DNA of 14,789 nt, taken from JBEEJZ01 sp041168905. GTDB taxonomy: Bacteria > Pseudomonadota > Gammaproteobacteria > Burkholderiales > Burkholderiaceae_C. This document shows positions 1 through 6,637 of this stretch, piece after piece; the stretch's first letter is position 1; the number at the start of each line of letters is the position of its first letter. The translations under genes and the position numbers were made by a program. The DNA is taken from contig JBEEJZ010000111.1 of NCBI GenBank assembly GCA_041168905.1, positions 1 to 14,789 on the forward strand. The letters are read 5' to 3'. The notes under the pieces were generated by a model, which saw only the letters and a list, made by a program, of their open reading frames with translations, had not been told where the DNA came from and did no database searches.

Positions 1-270
1 TAAGAGATGAAATTCCACCCCTTCCGAATGGCGTCGGACATAAACCGGCCGGCCGTCGCGCTGCTCTATGCGGGTGAGCTCTATGCTCCAATCGGCGTTT
101 AGGGGCCCATCCGTTGAACCGCTCGATTGGGTGACGGCATAGTCATGTCGGGCACCCTGGTGCAAGGGGAACCATTCGTCAGAGGTCCTTGATGTGCAGG
201 CAGCCAACAAACCGCCCCCGAGGATGAGCAGACAACACTTGACGATTGGCAGAGGCTGGCAAGAGTTCAT
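1..270 (-). CDS. Putative lipoprotein, 3' end beyond the window
   Basis: An open frame of 90 codons runs from ATG at 270 to the left edge without a stop, so the C-terminus is missing. The start overlaps the stop of the upstream 174-residue gene as ATGA, so it is the next gene of the same run; no clear ribosome site is present and translational coupling is likely. Residues 9-24 form a short hydrophobic stretch ending in the lipobox L22-A23-A24-C25, which predicts cleavage by signal peptidase II and lipid attachment at Cys25. The start of the mature part contains FPLHQGARHDYAV, similar in style to periplasmic lipoproteins with a beta-rich domain. The function is not recognised. Its position after ExbB/ExbD-like genes suggests an envelope partner of that module (inference). 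Confidence 0.75.
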   Translation of the reverse strand, partial: MNSCQPLPIVKCCLLILGGGLLAACTSRTSDEWFPLHQGARHDYAVTQSSGSTDGPLNADWSIELTRIEQRDGRPVYVRRHSEGVEFHLL

Positions 271-791
271 TTTTCAGGCAGCTGTGCACGTGGCAGGTCG
301 CTGAGCTTGATTTGCAGTGCGTCGTTCCCCGCAGGTCGCAACCAGGCCAGGCCGCCAACACCTCGCTTAGGCTCCGTGCTTCCCATCTGGGTGTTGCCGT
401 CGCGCGCTTTCTTGATGCCGTCACCCAGCAGACTGCGCAGATCCTTTTCATAGGGCAGTTTGTAGGCGCGCGGCATGTCCAAGACCTGGCCATCTTTCAT
501 GGGGTTGACCCAGATGTAAATCGCTCCTGCATGACCACGCGCCGGGCTAGGCTCATCAAACACTGCAGCCAAAAATACGAAACGCTTGGGCAAAGCATCA
601 TCGCTAGGCCATCCGGACACCCCCAGCAGCGTCTGGTGGCTGACCAGATAAAAGCCGCTGACCACAAGCACACCCAGCACCTTGACCTGCCAAGCCCAGC
701 GGGTTGCCAGGCAGAGGCACAGCAACAAAAAGGCCAGCAGGACATACAAGGCCAGTAGCATCATGAGAGAAGACGAGACGGCAGGGATCAT
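267..791 (-). CDS. Hypothetical membrane protein with two N-terminal spans
   Basis: A protein of 174 residues that I do not recognise. Residues about 6-30 and 36-56 are strongly hydrophobic and should form two membrane helices. The remainder (about 60-174) is soluble and probably periplasmic, with FVFLAAVFDEPS (71-82), GAIYIWV (89-95) and PRAYKLPYEKDLR (107-119). The ATG at 791 lies 37 bases after the upstream stop, and the preceding ribosome site is poor. The stop overlaps the start of the next gene (ATGA). The position in a row with ExbB- and ExbD-like genes suggests a third membrane subunit or an accessory of that complex. This is inference from context only; no catalytic motif is visible. 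Confidence 0.75.
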   Translation of the reverse strand: MIPAVSSSLMMLLALYVLLAFLLLCLCLATRWAWQVKVLGVLVVSGFYLVSHQTLLGVSGWPSDDALPKRFVFLAAVFDEPSPARGHAGAIYIWVNPMKDGQVLDMPRAYKLPYEKDLRSLLGDGIKKARDGNTQMGSTEPKRGVGGLAWLRPAGNDALQIKLSDLPRAQLPEK

Positions 792-828
792 GAGGTACTC
801 AAAACTCGGTTATTGACCTGATGGGCAC

Positions 829-1440
829 TTAAAGGCTGGCGCGCTGCACGATGGTCAGCGGCTGGGTATTGATGTCCAGCACTCTGCCAGCGTCATCCAA
901 CGTGAATCGGACCAAGGTACGTTCATCACCCTTGACGGGAATTTGTACGGTACCGGTATAGATGATTTCCGCCTGGGGATTGACCTTGACTACCGCCACC
1001 GAAACGTCGACGGGCAGTTTGTCGCGGCTTTCATAGTAGTGGGCGTTGACAACGAACTCACCGGGGACCAATCCACGCAGCGTCACAATTTCCTGGCGTA
1101 TGGGACTGGTGATTTCCCGTCCATTCACGATCACGGTGTTGTTCTTCGCACCTCGGTCATCACGGTCCAGATGCAACAAGCCGGCGTCACGCTGACGAAA
1201 CCACAACACGTTGCCATCTGGACCCTGAACCCAGCTGTCAACGTCGTTGGGGTTGTTGTCGGGCCAACTGACGGTCACGATGAACTCGGCCTTGGCGGGA
1301 ATATCCCCGGCCTTGCGTGAGGCCGGGTTGAACGACAGCATGGCCACCACGAAACAAAAAACGAAAGCGATCAACATGTTGAACAACATGTCGTAAAACG
1401 GGTCCGTCTCAGTGTCACGTGCGGGTCGGCCGATCGCCAT
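829..1440 (-). CDS. ExbD/TolR-like single-span protein with periplasmic domain
   Basis: A protein of 203 residues when started at ATG 1440, chosen because GGAGG sits 6 bases upstream and the extra N-terminus from 1506 is arginine-rich and unlike a leader. One membrane helix spans residues about 18-38. It is preceded by DPFYDMLFNMLIAF, in which Asp17 sits at the cytoplasmic edge of the helix, as does the proton-conducting Asp of ExbD/TolR. The rest is periplasmic. It contains DVDSWVQGPDGNVLWF (67-82), reminiscent of beta-sandwich domains of the DUF2135/YfaP type, in place of the short ExbD C-terminal domain. The gene overlaps the upstream ExbB-like gene by 26 bases. I infer that the two form an ion-driven stator-like pair. 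The ExbD likeness rests on topology and the single Asp, so it is moderate. Confidence 0.75.
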   Translation of the reverse strand: MAIGRPARDTETDPFYDMLFNMLIAFVFCFVVAMLSFNPASRKAGDIPAKAEFIVTVSWPDNNPNDVDSWVQGPDGNVLWFRQRDAGLLHLDRDDRGAKNNTVIVNGREITSPIRQEIVTLRGLVPGEFVVNAHYYESRDKLPVDVSVAVVKVNPQAEIIYTGTVQIPVKGDERTLVRFTLDDAGRVLDINTQPLTIVQRASL

Positions 1441-2215
1441 CACTTGCCTCCGAGGCCGATTCCTGAAGGGAGAGGGCCAGCGACTGCGCAACCAAACCAT
1501 CGGCAAAACGATCCAATCGCATCAGTTGCAGGCCTAGCAAGATATTTCCAGCCAAACCCGTCATGGTGGTCAGCAATGCGATCCCCAATCCCCCCGTGAG
1601 ATTTTTCAAGAGACGTGCAGACTGCGTGGGGTCAAAACTCTCCATCTGCCCCAACTCCAGCGCCAAGATCGAAAAACCAATCACCTTGCCCAAAAGACCC
1701 AGCTTGAGCTGTATGCCGTTGAGCCACCAGGCCATTTCATGCGGGCCGTGGGCATGCTCACCCAATACTTGCAAATGCGCAGCCCTCTCACCGGGTGTTG
1801 CACGGCAACCGTTCATGTATTCCACGCACCACCCCGTTTGACCAGGCGCAACAGTTGACGTTGCCGAGGCGCGCCGAGCGCTCAGCTCATCGAGCCGGCC
1901 TTGTTCGACACCAAGCACCCAGGCCCGACGGCCAGCCCAGGCAGAGGTACCGATAAACAGAACGATGATGGAAAGTGTGAGGCCCGTGGGGTCGGCGCTG
2001 AGTAAGCGATGCCAGATACCCAGCCGCCAAAGCAGCACGGCACCAAACAGCAAGACGCCCATGAACGCCAGCCACAACAAAAAGAGCCCCTGTTCGCGTC
2101 GCTCAAGGGCCACGGTCGGAGCCTGGGCACCAGGCGCGTGGCGAACCAGCCAGGCCCCCAGCATGCGCCCGTGGGCGGCACTACCGTCAACCGGCGTGAC
2201 AGGCAAACTGGCCAT
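1415..2215 (-). CDS. MotA/TolQ/ExbB-family proton channel protein
   Basis: A protein of 266 residues with about four hydrophobic helices: 43-65, 80-101, 170-189 and 207-231. The last two contain GLLGKVIGFSILALELG and GGLGIALLTTMTGLAGNILLG. These match the pattern of the conserved pore helices of MotA/TolQ/ExbB proteins, which pair with ExbD/TolR/MotB to couple proton flow to work at the cell envelope. The ATG shares its A with the pqqE stop (TGATG), so it is translationally coupled to pqqE. The gene downstream is the ExbD-like partner. TolQ/ExbB proteins normally have three helices and MotA four; the short spacing of helices 1 and 2 is more MotA-like. The substrate or load of the complex is unknown. 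Family assignment is fairly sure, the biological role is not. Confidence 0.82.
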   Translation of the reverse strand: MASLPVTPVDGSAAHGRMLGAWLVRHAPGAQAPTVALERREQGLFLLWLAFMGVLLFGAVLLWRLGIWHRLLSADPTGLTLSIIVLFIGTSAWAGRRAWVLGVEQGRLDELSARRASATSTVAPGQTGWCVEYMNGCRATPGERAAHLQVLGEHAHGPHEMAWWLNGIQLKLGLLGKVIGFSILALELGQMESFDPTQSARLLKNLTGGLGIALLTTMTGLAGNILLGLQLMRLDRFADGLVAQSLALSLQESASEASDGDRPTRT

Positions 2216-3351
2216 CAGCCTGTTACCGGGTGGAGATTGCGAGACTCCTGGTCACTGCGAAACACGATGGGCACCACACGATGTGTGGGCGCACGTCGCA
2301 CCAGCTCCACCACTTTTTCGTGGTGGGGTGACTTGCTACATACCGGGTCGGCCAGGGTGGCATCACCTGTGATCTGGAAGGCCTGACACCGGCAACCACC
2401 AAAATCCTTGTGACGTTCATCGCAGTCACTGCATGGGGGTTTCATCCAGGCATCCCCCCTGTACGCATTGAAAGCCTGACTCCGTTGCCAGATATCAGCC
2501 AAGGCTTGACCCTGGACATTGGGCAAATCCAGCCCGGGAAGATTCAGGGCGTTGTGACAGGGCTGTGCAGTTCCGTCGGGAGCAATCGCCAGGAAAACGG
2601 CCCCCCAGCCATTCATGCAGGCTTTGGGACGGTCTTCAAAATAATCTGGAACCACGAAAAGGATACGGCAACGGTTGCCAATTTCGGCACGGTAGCGATT
2701 GACCACTGCCTCGGCTTCCCGCAACTGCTCTTGCGTGGGCATGAGTTGGTCTCGATTGGTCCAGGCCCAGCCGTAGTACTGCGTGTTGGCCAACTCCAGA
2801 TATTCGGCATCCAGCGCGAGGGCCATGTCAATGATCTTGTCCACGTGCGGCAAGTTGTGACGGTGCAGTACACAGTTCATGACCATCGGCCAGTCGTATT
2901 GCTTGATCAGCTGCGCGACCCGTTTTTTCAAGTCAAATGTTTTGGTGTGACTTAAAAAGTCGTTCAGCTCGCGCGTGGAATCCTGAAACGACAGCTGCAC
3001 ATGGTCCAGGCCAGCATCCTTCAGGCGGCGTGCGCGTGAGTCAGTCAAACCGACACCCGATGTGATGAGATTGGTGTAGAAACCCAGATGACGTGCTTCT
3101 TGCACCAGTTCTTCCAGGTCGTCTCGCAGGAGGGGCTCGCCACCCGAAAAGCCAATTTGCGCGGCACCCAAAGCCCGGGCCTGACGCATCACATCCACCC
3201 ATTGGGCAGTGGTCAGCTCCTCCTTGATACGCGCGTATTGCGTGGGGTTGTAGCAAAACACACAGTGCAGCGGGCATCGATAGGTCAACTCGGCAAGCAG
3301 CCAAAGGGGTGGCTTGGCAGCCACGGCAGGCGACTCACTGTAGCCAGCCAC
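2215..3351 (-). CDS. pqqE: PQQ biosynthesis radical SAM enzyme PqqE
   Basis: A protein of 378 residues, the usual PqqE length. PqqE is the radical S-adenosylmethionine enzyme that forms the carbon-carbon bond between Glu and Tyr of PqqA, working with PqqD. The radical SAM cluster motif is C26-x3-C30-x2-C33, followed by GGEP at 70-73. The C-terminal SPASM domain has Cys245, 265, 307, 310, 320, 322 and 338 for auxiliary iron-sulfur clusters. The start is GTG at 3351, supported by an excellent AGGAAGGAG ribosome site about 6 bases upstream. The gene overlaps pqqD by 17 bases and its stop overlaps the ExbB-like start. All key residues appear intact. Activity requires a reductant not encoded here. 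Confidence 0.97.
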   Translation of the reverse strand: MAGYSESPAVAAKPPLWLLAELTYRCPLHCVFCYNPTQYARIKEELTTAQWVDVMRQARALGAAQIGFSGGEPLLRDDLEELVQEARHLGFYTNLITSGVGLTDSRARRLKDAGLDHVQLSFQDSTRELNDFLSHTKTFDLKKRVAQLIKQYDWPMVMNCVLHRHNLPHVDKIIDMALALDAEYLELANTQYYGWAWTNRDQLMPTQEQLREAEAVVNRYRAEIGNRCRILFVVPDYFEDRPKACMNGWGAVFLAIAPDGTAQPCHNALNLPGLDLPNVQGQALADIWQRSQAFNAYRGDAWMKPPCSDCDERHKDFGGCRCQAFQITGDATLADPVCSKSPHHEKVVELVRRAPTHRVVPIVFRSDQESRNLHPVTG

Positions 3352-3619
3352 GACGCACTCCTTCCTGCAACAAATCGCGAATTTGGGGACCTATGCCTGG
3401 GGCGCTGAATTTGGCCTCCAAGGTGGAAACGATGCCCTCCACATCCATTTCGCCGGTGCAGAGTTTCAAGATCTCTGCCGAGCTGTCGTTGAGCTGGACC
3501 ATGCCCTCTGGATACAGCAAGACCCATGCTTTTTGCACTTCTTCGTATTGCATGCGGAACAGGCGTGACAAGCGGGGCTTCTCAGGCAAGCCGCCGGATG
3601 CTGCGGTTGGGCTACTCAT
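3335..3619 (-). CDS. pqqD: PQQ biosynthesis peptide chaperone PqqD
   Basis: A protein of 94 residues, as expected for stand-alone PqqD. PqqD binds the precursor peptide PqqA and presents it to the radical SAM enzyme PqqE. Typical features are RLSRLFRMQYEEVQKAWVLLYPEGMVQLN near the N-terminus, with LNDSSAEILKLC (43-54) following and a winged-helix-like tail ending in RGWLQ. The ATG at 3619 overlaps the pqqC stop as ATGA, and the end overlaps pqqE by 17 bases, so C, D and E are translationally coupled. There is no fusion to PqqC or PqqE, as occurs in some species. Confidence 0.95.
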   Translation of the reverse strand: MSSPTAASGGLPEKPRLSRLFRMQYEEVQKAWVLLYPEGMVQLNDSSAEILKLCTGEMDVEGIVSTLEAKFSAPGIGPQIRDLLQEGVRRGWLQ

Positions 3620-4347
3620 GCGGCGGCTTTCTCGATCGCGTCCAACATGCTCCAGAGAATATCGAGCTTGAATTGCAGGATATCCAGGGCACGAACCTGC
3701 ATGGTTCGGGTATTGAAGTGGTCGAGCGTGACATTCAGGCCATGCTCCACGTCACGTGCCGCCAAGGGAATACGGCTGCGGAAGTAGGTCAAACCGGCCT
3801 CTTCTATCCACGGGTAATGGGTCGGCCAGGTTGCCAGCCGATCCTTGTGGATCTGCGGTGCAAACATCTCCGTCAGCGACGAGCACACGGCCTCTTGCCA
3901 GGGGGCCTTCGCGGCAAAATTAACGTAAGCATCACAAGCGAAACGGACTGCCGGGGACACACGCTGAAGCGACCAGAGGTCCTCCCGGTCGAGCCCTACC
4001 GCTAGACCCAAGCGGGTCCAGGCCTCCAAGCCACCAGCGGCACCCTCCTCGTAGTTTCCGTAACCGTCGTGATCGAGAATTCGCTCCACCCATAAACGAC
4101 GGTGCTCACGATCCGGCATGTTGGCCAGAATGGCAGCGTCCTTACGGGGAATGCACATCTGGTAATAAAACCGATTGGCGACCCAACACCGGATCTCGTC
4201 GGGTTTACACCCGCCCTCGTTCATGCGAACGTTGAAAGGATGGTGAATGTGGTACGAGCGTCCTTTGGCTCGCAAATGCGCCTCAAATTCAGTGCGGGTC
4301 CAGGCAGGCAGTGCGGGGTCTGGCAAGGGGGACTGGGCGATATCCAT
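3616..4347 (-). CDS. pqqC: Pyrroloquinoline-quinone synthase PqqC
   Basis: A protein of 243 residues. PqqC is the cofactor-free oxidase that closes the last ring and carries out the final multi-electron oxidation to PQQ. Recognisable blocks are SYHIHHPFNVRMNEGG (31-46), WVANRFYYQMCIPRKDAAILANMPD (55-79), HDGYGNYEEGAAGGLEAW (93-110) and a C-terminal helix ending in ILWSMLDAIEKAAA. The ATG at 4347 was chosen because it gives the family length and starts 13 bases after the pqqB stop; upstream in-frame starts (ATG 4383, TTG 4386) would overlap pqqB. No strong ribosome site is visible, so coupling to pqqB is likely. The gene overlaps pqqD by 4 bases. Confidence 0.95.
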   Translation of the reverse strand: MDIAQSPLPDPALPAWTRTEFEAHLRAKGRSYHIHHPFNVRMNEGGCKPDEIRCWVANRFYYQMCIPRKDAAILANMPDREHRRLWVERILDHDGYGNYEEGAAGGLEAWTRLGLAVGLDREDLWSLQRVSPAVRFACDAYVNFAAKAPWQEAVCSSLTEMFAPQIHKDRLATWPTHYPWIEEAGLTYFRSRIPLAARDVEHGLNVTLDHFNTRTMQVRALDILQFKLDILWSMLDAIEKAAA

Positions 4348-4360
4348 GGTGTGATCGTTG

Positions 4361-5278
4361 TCAGAAAGTGAGTTCCATGCCATCAAAGGCCAGCTCTATG
4401 CCGTGGGCAGTGAGTTCGGCACGCTCTGCAGAGTCATCGCGCAGGATGGGGTTGGTGTTGTTGATGTGAATCAGAATTTTCCGGACACCCTCGGGCAGGC
4501 GATCGAGCTTGGCGATCATGCCATTGGGGCCGCTTTGCGGCAGATGGCCCATATCGGCGGCACATTTCTTGGACAGGCCCAGCCGCTGCATTTCATCTTC
4601 CGTCCAGAACGTGCCGTCGACCAGCACCACGCTGCAGCCGGACATCAGTTCGACCAGATCATCATCGACCTCGCCCAATCCAGGGGCATAAAAAACTCGC
4701 CCACCGGTTTGGGAGTTGTGAATCAACAGGCCCATGTTGTCCCCGCGGCGCGGGTTATTGCGATAGGGTGAGTACGGCGGCGGCTTGGACCACAGGGGTA
4801 CGGGGGTGACGGACAGCGGCTGCACCCCGGGTACTGACTGTGCCTGGCCATCCAGGGCCAGATGATGAGGGGAAACCCCGCAATAGTGAGACAGGATGCG
4901 AGTGATGGGAAATCCCTCGGAAATATCCGAAAAAACCTCGGGTGTCGCCATCAGTGGCAAGGGAGCCTGACGCTCACGCAGCATCATAAGACCTGTCACG
5001 TGATCGATCTGAGCGTCCATCAACAAGACGGCAGCGATACCACTGTCACGCAGGCCGCGGGCGGGCTGCAGCTCAGGAGCCGCTTGAATCTGTTGCAAGA
5101 CATCGGGAGAGGCATTGACGAGCAGCCAATCGCTACCGTTGGCCGTCAAGGCGATTGACGACTGAGTTCTCCGCTGGGCAGCAATAGTGCCACGGCGCAC
5201 ACCGTCGCAATTGGGACAGTTGCAATTCCACTGCGGAAATCCTCCGCCTGCGGCGGAACCTAAAACGCGAAGACGCAT
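4361..5278 (-). CDS. pqqB: PQQ biosynthesis protein PqqB
   Basis: A protein of 305 residues in the metallo-beta-lactamase fold. PqqB hydroxylates the tyrosine-derived precursor in PQQ synthesis. The N-terminus carries the family signature VLGSAAGGGFPQWNCNCPNC with its cysteine pair motif. DAQIDHVTGL is the PqqB form of the metal-site loop, and YSPYRNNPRRGDNMGLLI and the final INNTNPIL segment are also typical. ATG 5278 gives M-R-L-R-V-L-G, which matches the spacing in known PqqB proteins. ATG 5284, two codons earlier, is an equally possible start, and neither has a strong ribosome site. The gene follows pqqA after a hairpin and is expected to be read at a lower level. Confidence 0.96.
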   Translation of the reverse strand: MRLRVLGSAAGGGFPQWNCNCPNCDGVRRGTIAAQRRTQSSIALTANGSDWLLVNASPDVLQQIQAAPELQPARGLRDSGIAAVLLMDAQIDHVTGLMMLRERQAPLPLMATPEVFSDISEGFPITRILSHYCGVSPHHLALDGQAQSVPGVQPLSVTPVPLWSKPPPYSPYRNNPRRGDNMGLLIHNSQTGGRVFYAPGLGEVDDDLVELMSGCSVVLVDGTFWTEDEMQRLGLSKKCAADMGHLPQSGPNGMIAKLDRLPEGVRKILIHINNTNPILRDDSAERAELTAHGIELAFDGMELTF

Positions 5279-5300
5279 GTGCATGACTCAAGCCTGGAAA

Positions 5301-5335
5301 TAAAAAGAGCGCACCTGCTCGTAAGCCGTGCGCTC
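5301..5335 (-). terminator. Hairpin with U-run between pqqA and pqqB (attenuator)
   Basis: On the minus strand, arms GAGCGCAC (5335-5328) and GTGCGCTC (5314-5307) form a perfect 8-base-pair GC-rich stem with a 13-base loop, directly followed by TTTTTA (5306-5301). This is the form of a Rho-independent terminator. It sits 17 bases after the pqqA stop and before pqqB. Because the remaining pqq genes have no promoter of their own that I can see, it probably acts as a partial terminator. That would make pqqA message much more abundant than message for the enzymes, as reported for pqqA-type genes in methylotrophs. Confidence 0.8.
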
Positions 5336-5352
5336 CTGGGTTATCGGCAGAA

Positions 5353-5427
5353 TCAACGATTTGCGATGTACATCGTGATTTCAAAGCCGAAACGCATGTC
5401 GGTGAAAGCGGGGGTAGTCCATTGCAT
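5353..5427 (-). CDS. pqqA: PQQ precursor peptide PqqA
   Basis: A 24-residue peptide that is the substrate from which PQQ is made. It begins MQWTTPAFTDMRFGFEI and contains Glu16 and Tyr20 in the E-x3-Y spacing that PqqE cross-links. The start is ATG 5427, preceded by AGGAG 8 bases upstream. Longer in-frame extensions upstream are ruled out by the known size and by this ribosome site. It lies about 70 bases downstream of the predicted start of a sigma-54 promoter and just before a terminator-like hairpin, so it is probably the most highly expressed cistron of the operon. All residues known to be essential are present. Confidence 0.97.
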   Translation of the reverse strand: MQWTTPAFTDMRFGFEITMYIANR

Positions 5428-5506
5428 AGAGTGTCTCCTGTTGGTTGGCATGAAAAGTGTCTTGCAGTCAAGCGTACATTTCTGTAGCGCTGCCGCAGCC
5501 ACATTA

Positions 5507-5522
5507 TGCAAAATCAATGCCA
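5507..5522 (-). promoter_or_regulatory. Sigma-54 promoter of pqqA
   Basis: The minus strand reads TGGCATTGATTTTGCA. This matches the -24/-12 consensus TGGCACG-N4-TTGCA at 14 of the 16 positions when the four N positions are counted as free, with the required GG-N10-GC spacing. Transcription would start near 5496, giving a leader of about 70 bases before pqqA. The site overlaps the first base of the divergent hydrolase start codon. A sigma-54 activator gene lies in the same window at 7587-9701. Confidence 0.8.
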
Positions 5523-6637
5523 TGTTGAACCCTCTGCCCACGCGATCCAGCCGAGCCCGGTCTGATCGACGAAACCCTGCCTGGCCCCAGGCCCGCACCT
5601 TATCCGTTGACGGCGTGACGCGGATGGCCTATCGCGTCGTGGGTCAGCCCGAGGGTGACTCCTGGCTGGTACTGCACGGCGGACCCGGCAGTGGCTGTCA
5701 TCCAGGCATGTTGCGCCCCTTTGATCTGGCTCGCCAGCAAGTGATAGCGCCCGATCAGAGGGGCTCTGGTTTGTCCTCTACCAGAGGCAGCACACTGGGC
5801 AACAGCACGCCTCGGCTGGTGGCGGACCTGGAAAATTTGCGGCTCTCGCTCGGCATCAAGCGTTGGTCGATATTGGCAGGCTCCTGGGGTACGGTCCTGG
5901 CACTGCGGTATGTGCAAGCCCACCCCCATGCCGTCCAAGGACTGCTCATGCGGGGTACCTTTGGCCTTCGACGCCGGGAGATCGAGGGAGTCCTGGCCCG
6001 GCAGGCGACCGGTCTTGCAGGCCGCCAAATGCCTCAAACCTGGCCCCGAAGCGCTTATGCCAACGCCAGTACCACACTGGGTAGGCTGGCAAAAGTGTTG
6101 CAAGTTGGAGCACCCTCTGTTGCAGGCAGGAACGCCATTCGGTTCTGGTCACAGCAAGAACTGGCCCGGGCACTCAAAGGCCAGCACCGCGCACGGTTGC
6201 ACCTCATGAGTGGCTTCAACCGAGACCTGGCCAATGAGGCCCGCGCCGTCTGGGCCGGCTCTCACCGCCAACTGCGCCGAGCCCAGGCCCAGCAACGTCG
6301 CACCGGCATGCTGGCTACAGACCGCCAGGGTTGGCAAAAGTTCCGGCTGCAGGCGCACTACCTACGCCATCGGGGGTACACGCGGCCCAACGACCTGACG
6401 CGCGCCGTGCTGAGTTTGGCGCACCATGGCATCGATAGCACCTGGATTCATGGCCGATTTGACGCGGTCTGTCCGGTAGCCAACAGCAGGGACTACGTCG
6501 AGCTCCTGCTGCGCCAACCGGGCACGCACCAAGTCGACAGCCAATGGCCTGACGCCGGGCACCTGGGCGGGGAGCCTGGGATACACCAGCAATTGAGTGC
6601 ATCCCTTCGTGAGCAAAAGCGAGAAACTTCAACATGA
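5522..6637 (+). CDS. Alpha/beta hydrolase, prolyl iminopeptidase family (S33-like)
   Basis: A protein of 371 residues if started at ATG 5522. It has HGGPGSG (52-58), the oxyanion-loop signature of prolyl iminopeptidases. DQRGSG (78-83) follows, then the nucleophile motif AGSWGT with Ser121, HGRFDAVCP with Asp314, and DAGH with His347. The catalytic triad is therefore complete; the first Gly of GxSxG is Ala. Family members remove N-terminal proline or act as esterases. No export signal is seen, so it is probably cytoplasmic. No clear ribosome site precedes 5522; an upstream in-frame start would cross the pqqA promoter and has no family-like residues. The stop overlaps the next gene as ATGA. 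Its place opposite pqqA suggests, but does not show, a role in PqqA processing. Confidence 0.88.
   Translation: MLNPLPTRSSRARSDRRNPAWPQARTLSVDGVTRMAYRVVGQPEGDSWLVLHGGPGSGCHPGMLRPFDLARQQVIAPDQRGSGLSSTRGSTLGNSTPRLVADLENLRLSLGIKRWSILAGSWGTVLALRYVQAHPHAVQGLLMRGTFGLRRREIEGVLARQATGLAGRQMPQTWPRSAYANASTTLGRLAKVLQVGAPSVAGRNAIRFWSQQELARALKGQHRARLHLMSGFNRDLANEARAVWAGSHRQLRRAQAQQRRTGMLATDRQGWQKFRLQAHYLRHRGYTRPNDLTRAVLSLAHHGIDSTWIHGRFDAVCPVANSRDYVELLLRQPGTHQVDSQWPDAGHLGGEPGIHQQLSASLREQKRETST

Noticed and set aside
5607..5620. TTGAC-N3-GTGAC, similar to TTGAC-N2-GTGAC near 9904-9915, as a shared activator site
   Set aside because: The spacing differs by one base and the first copy is inside coding sequence; the match is too short to stand alone.
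5600..6103. Open frame of 167 codons on the minus strand, opposite the hydrolase
   Set aside because: The plus strand encodes the HGGPGSG and Ser121 motifs here, so the minus frame is a by-product of base composition.
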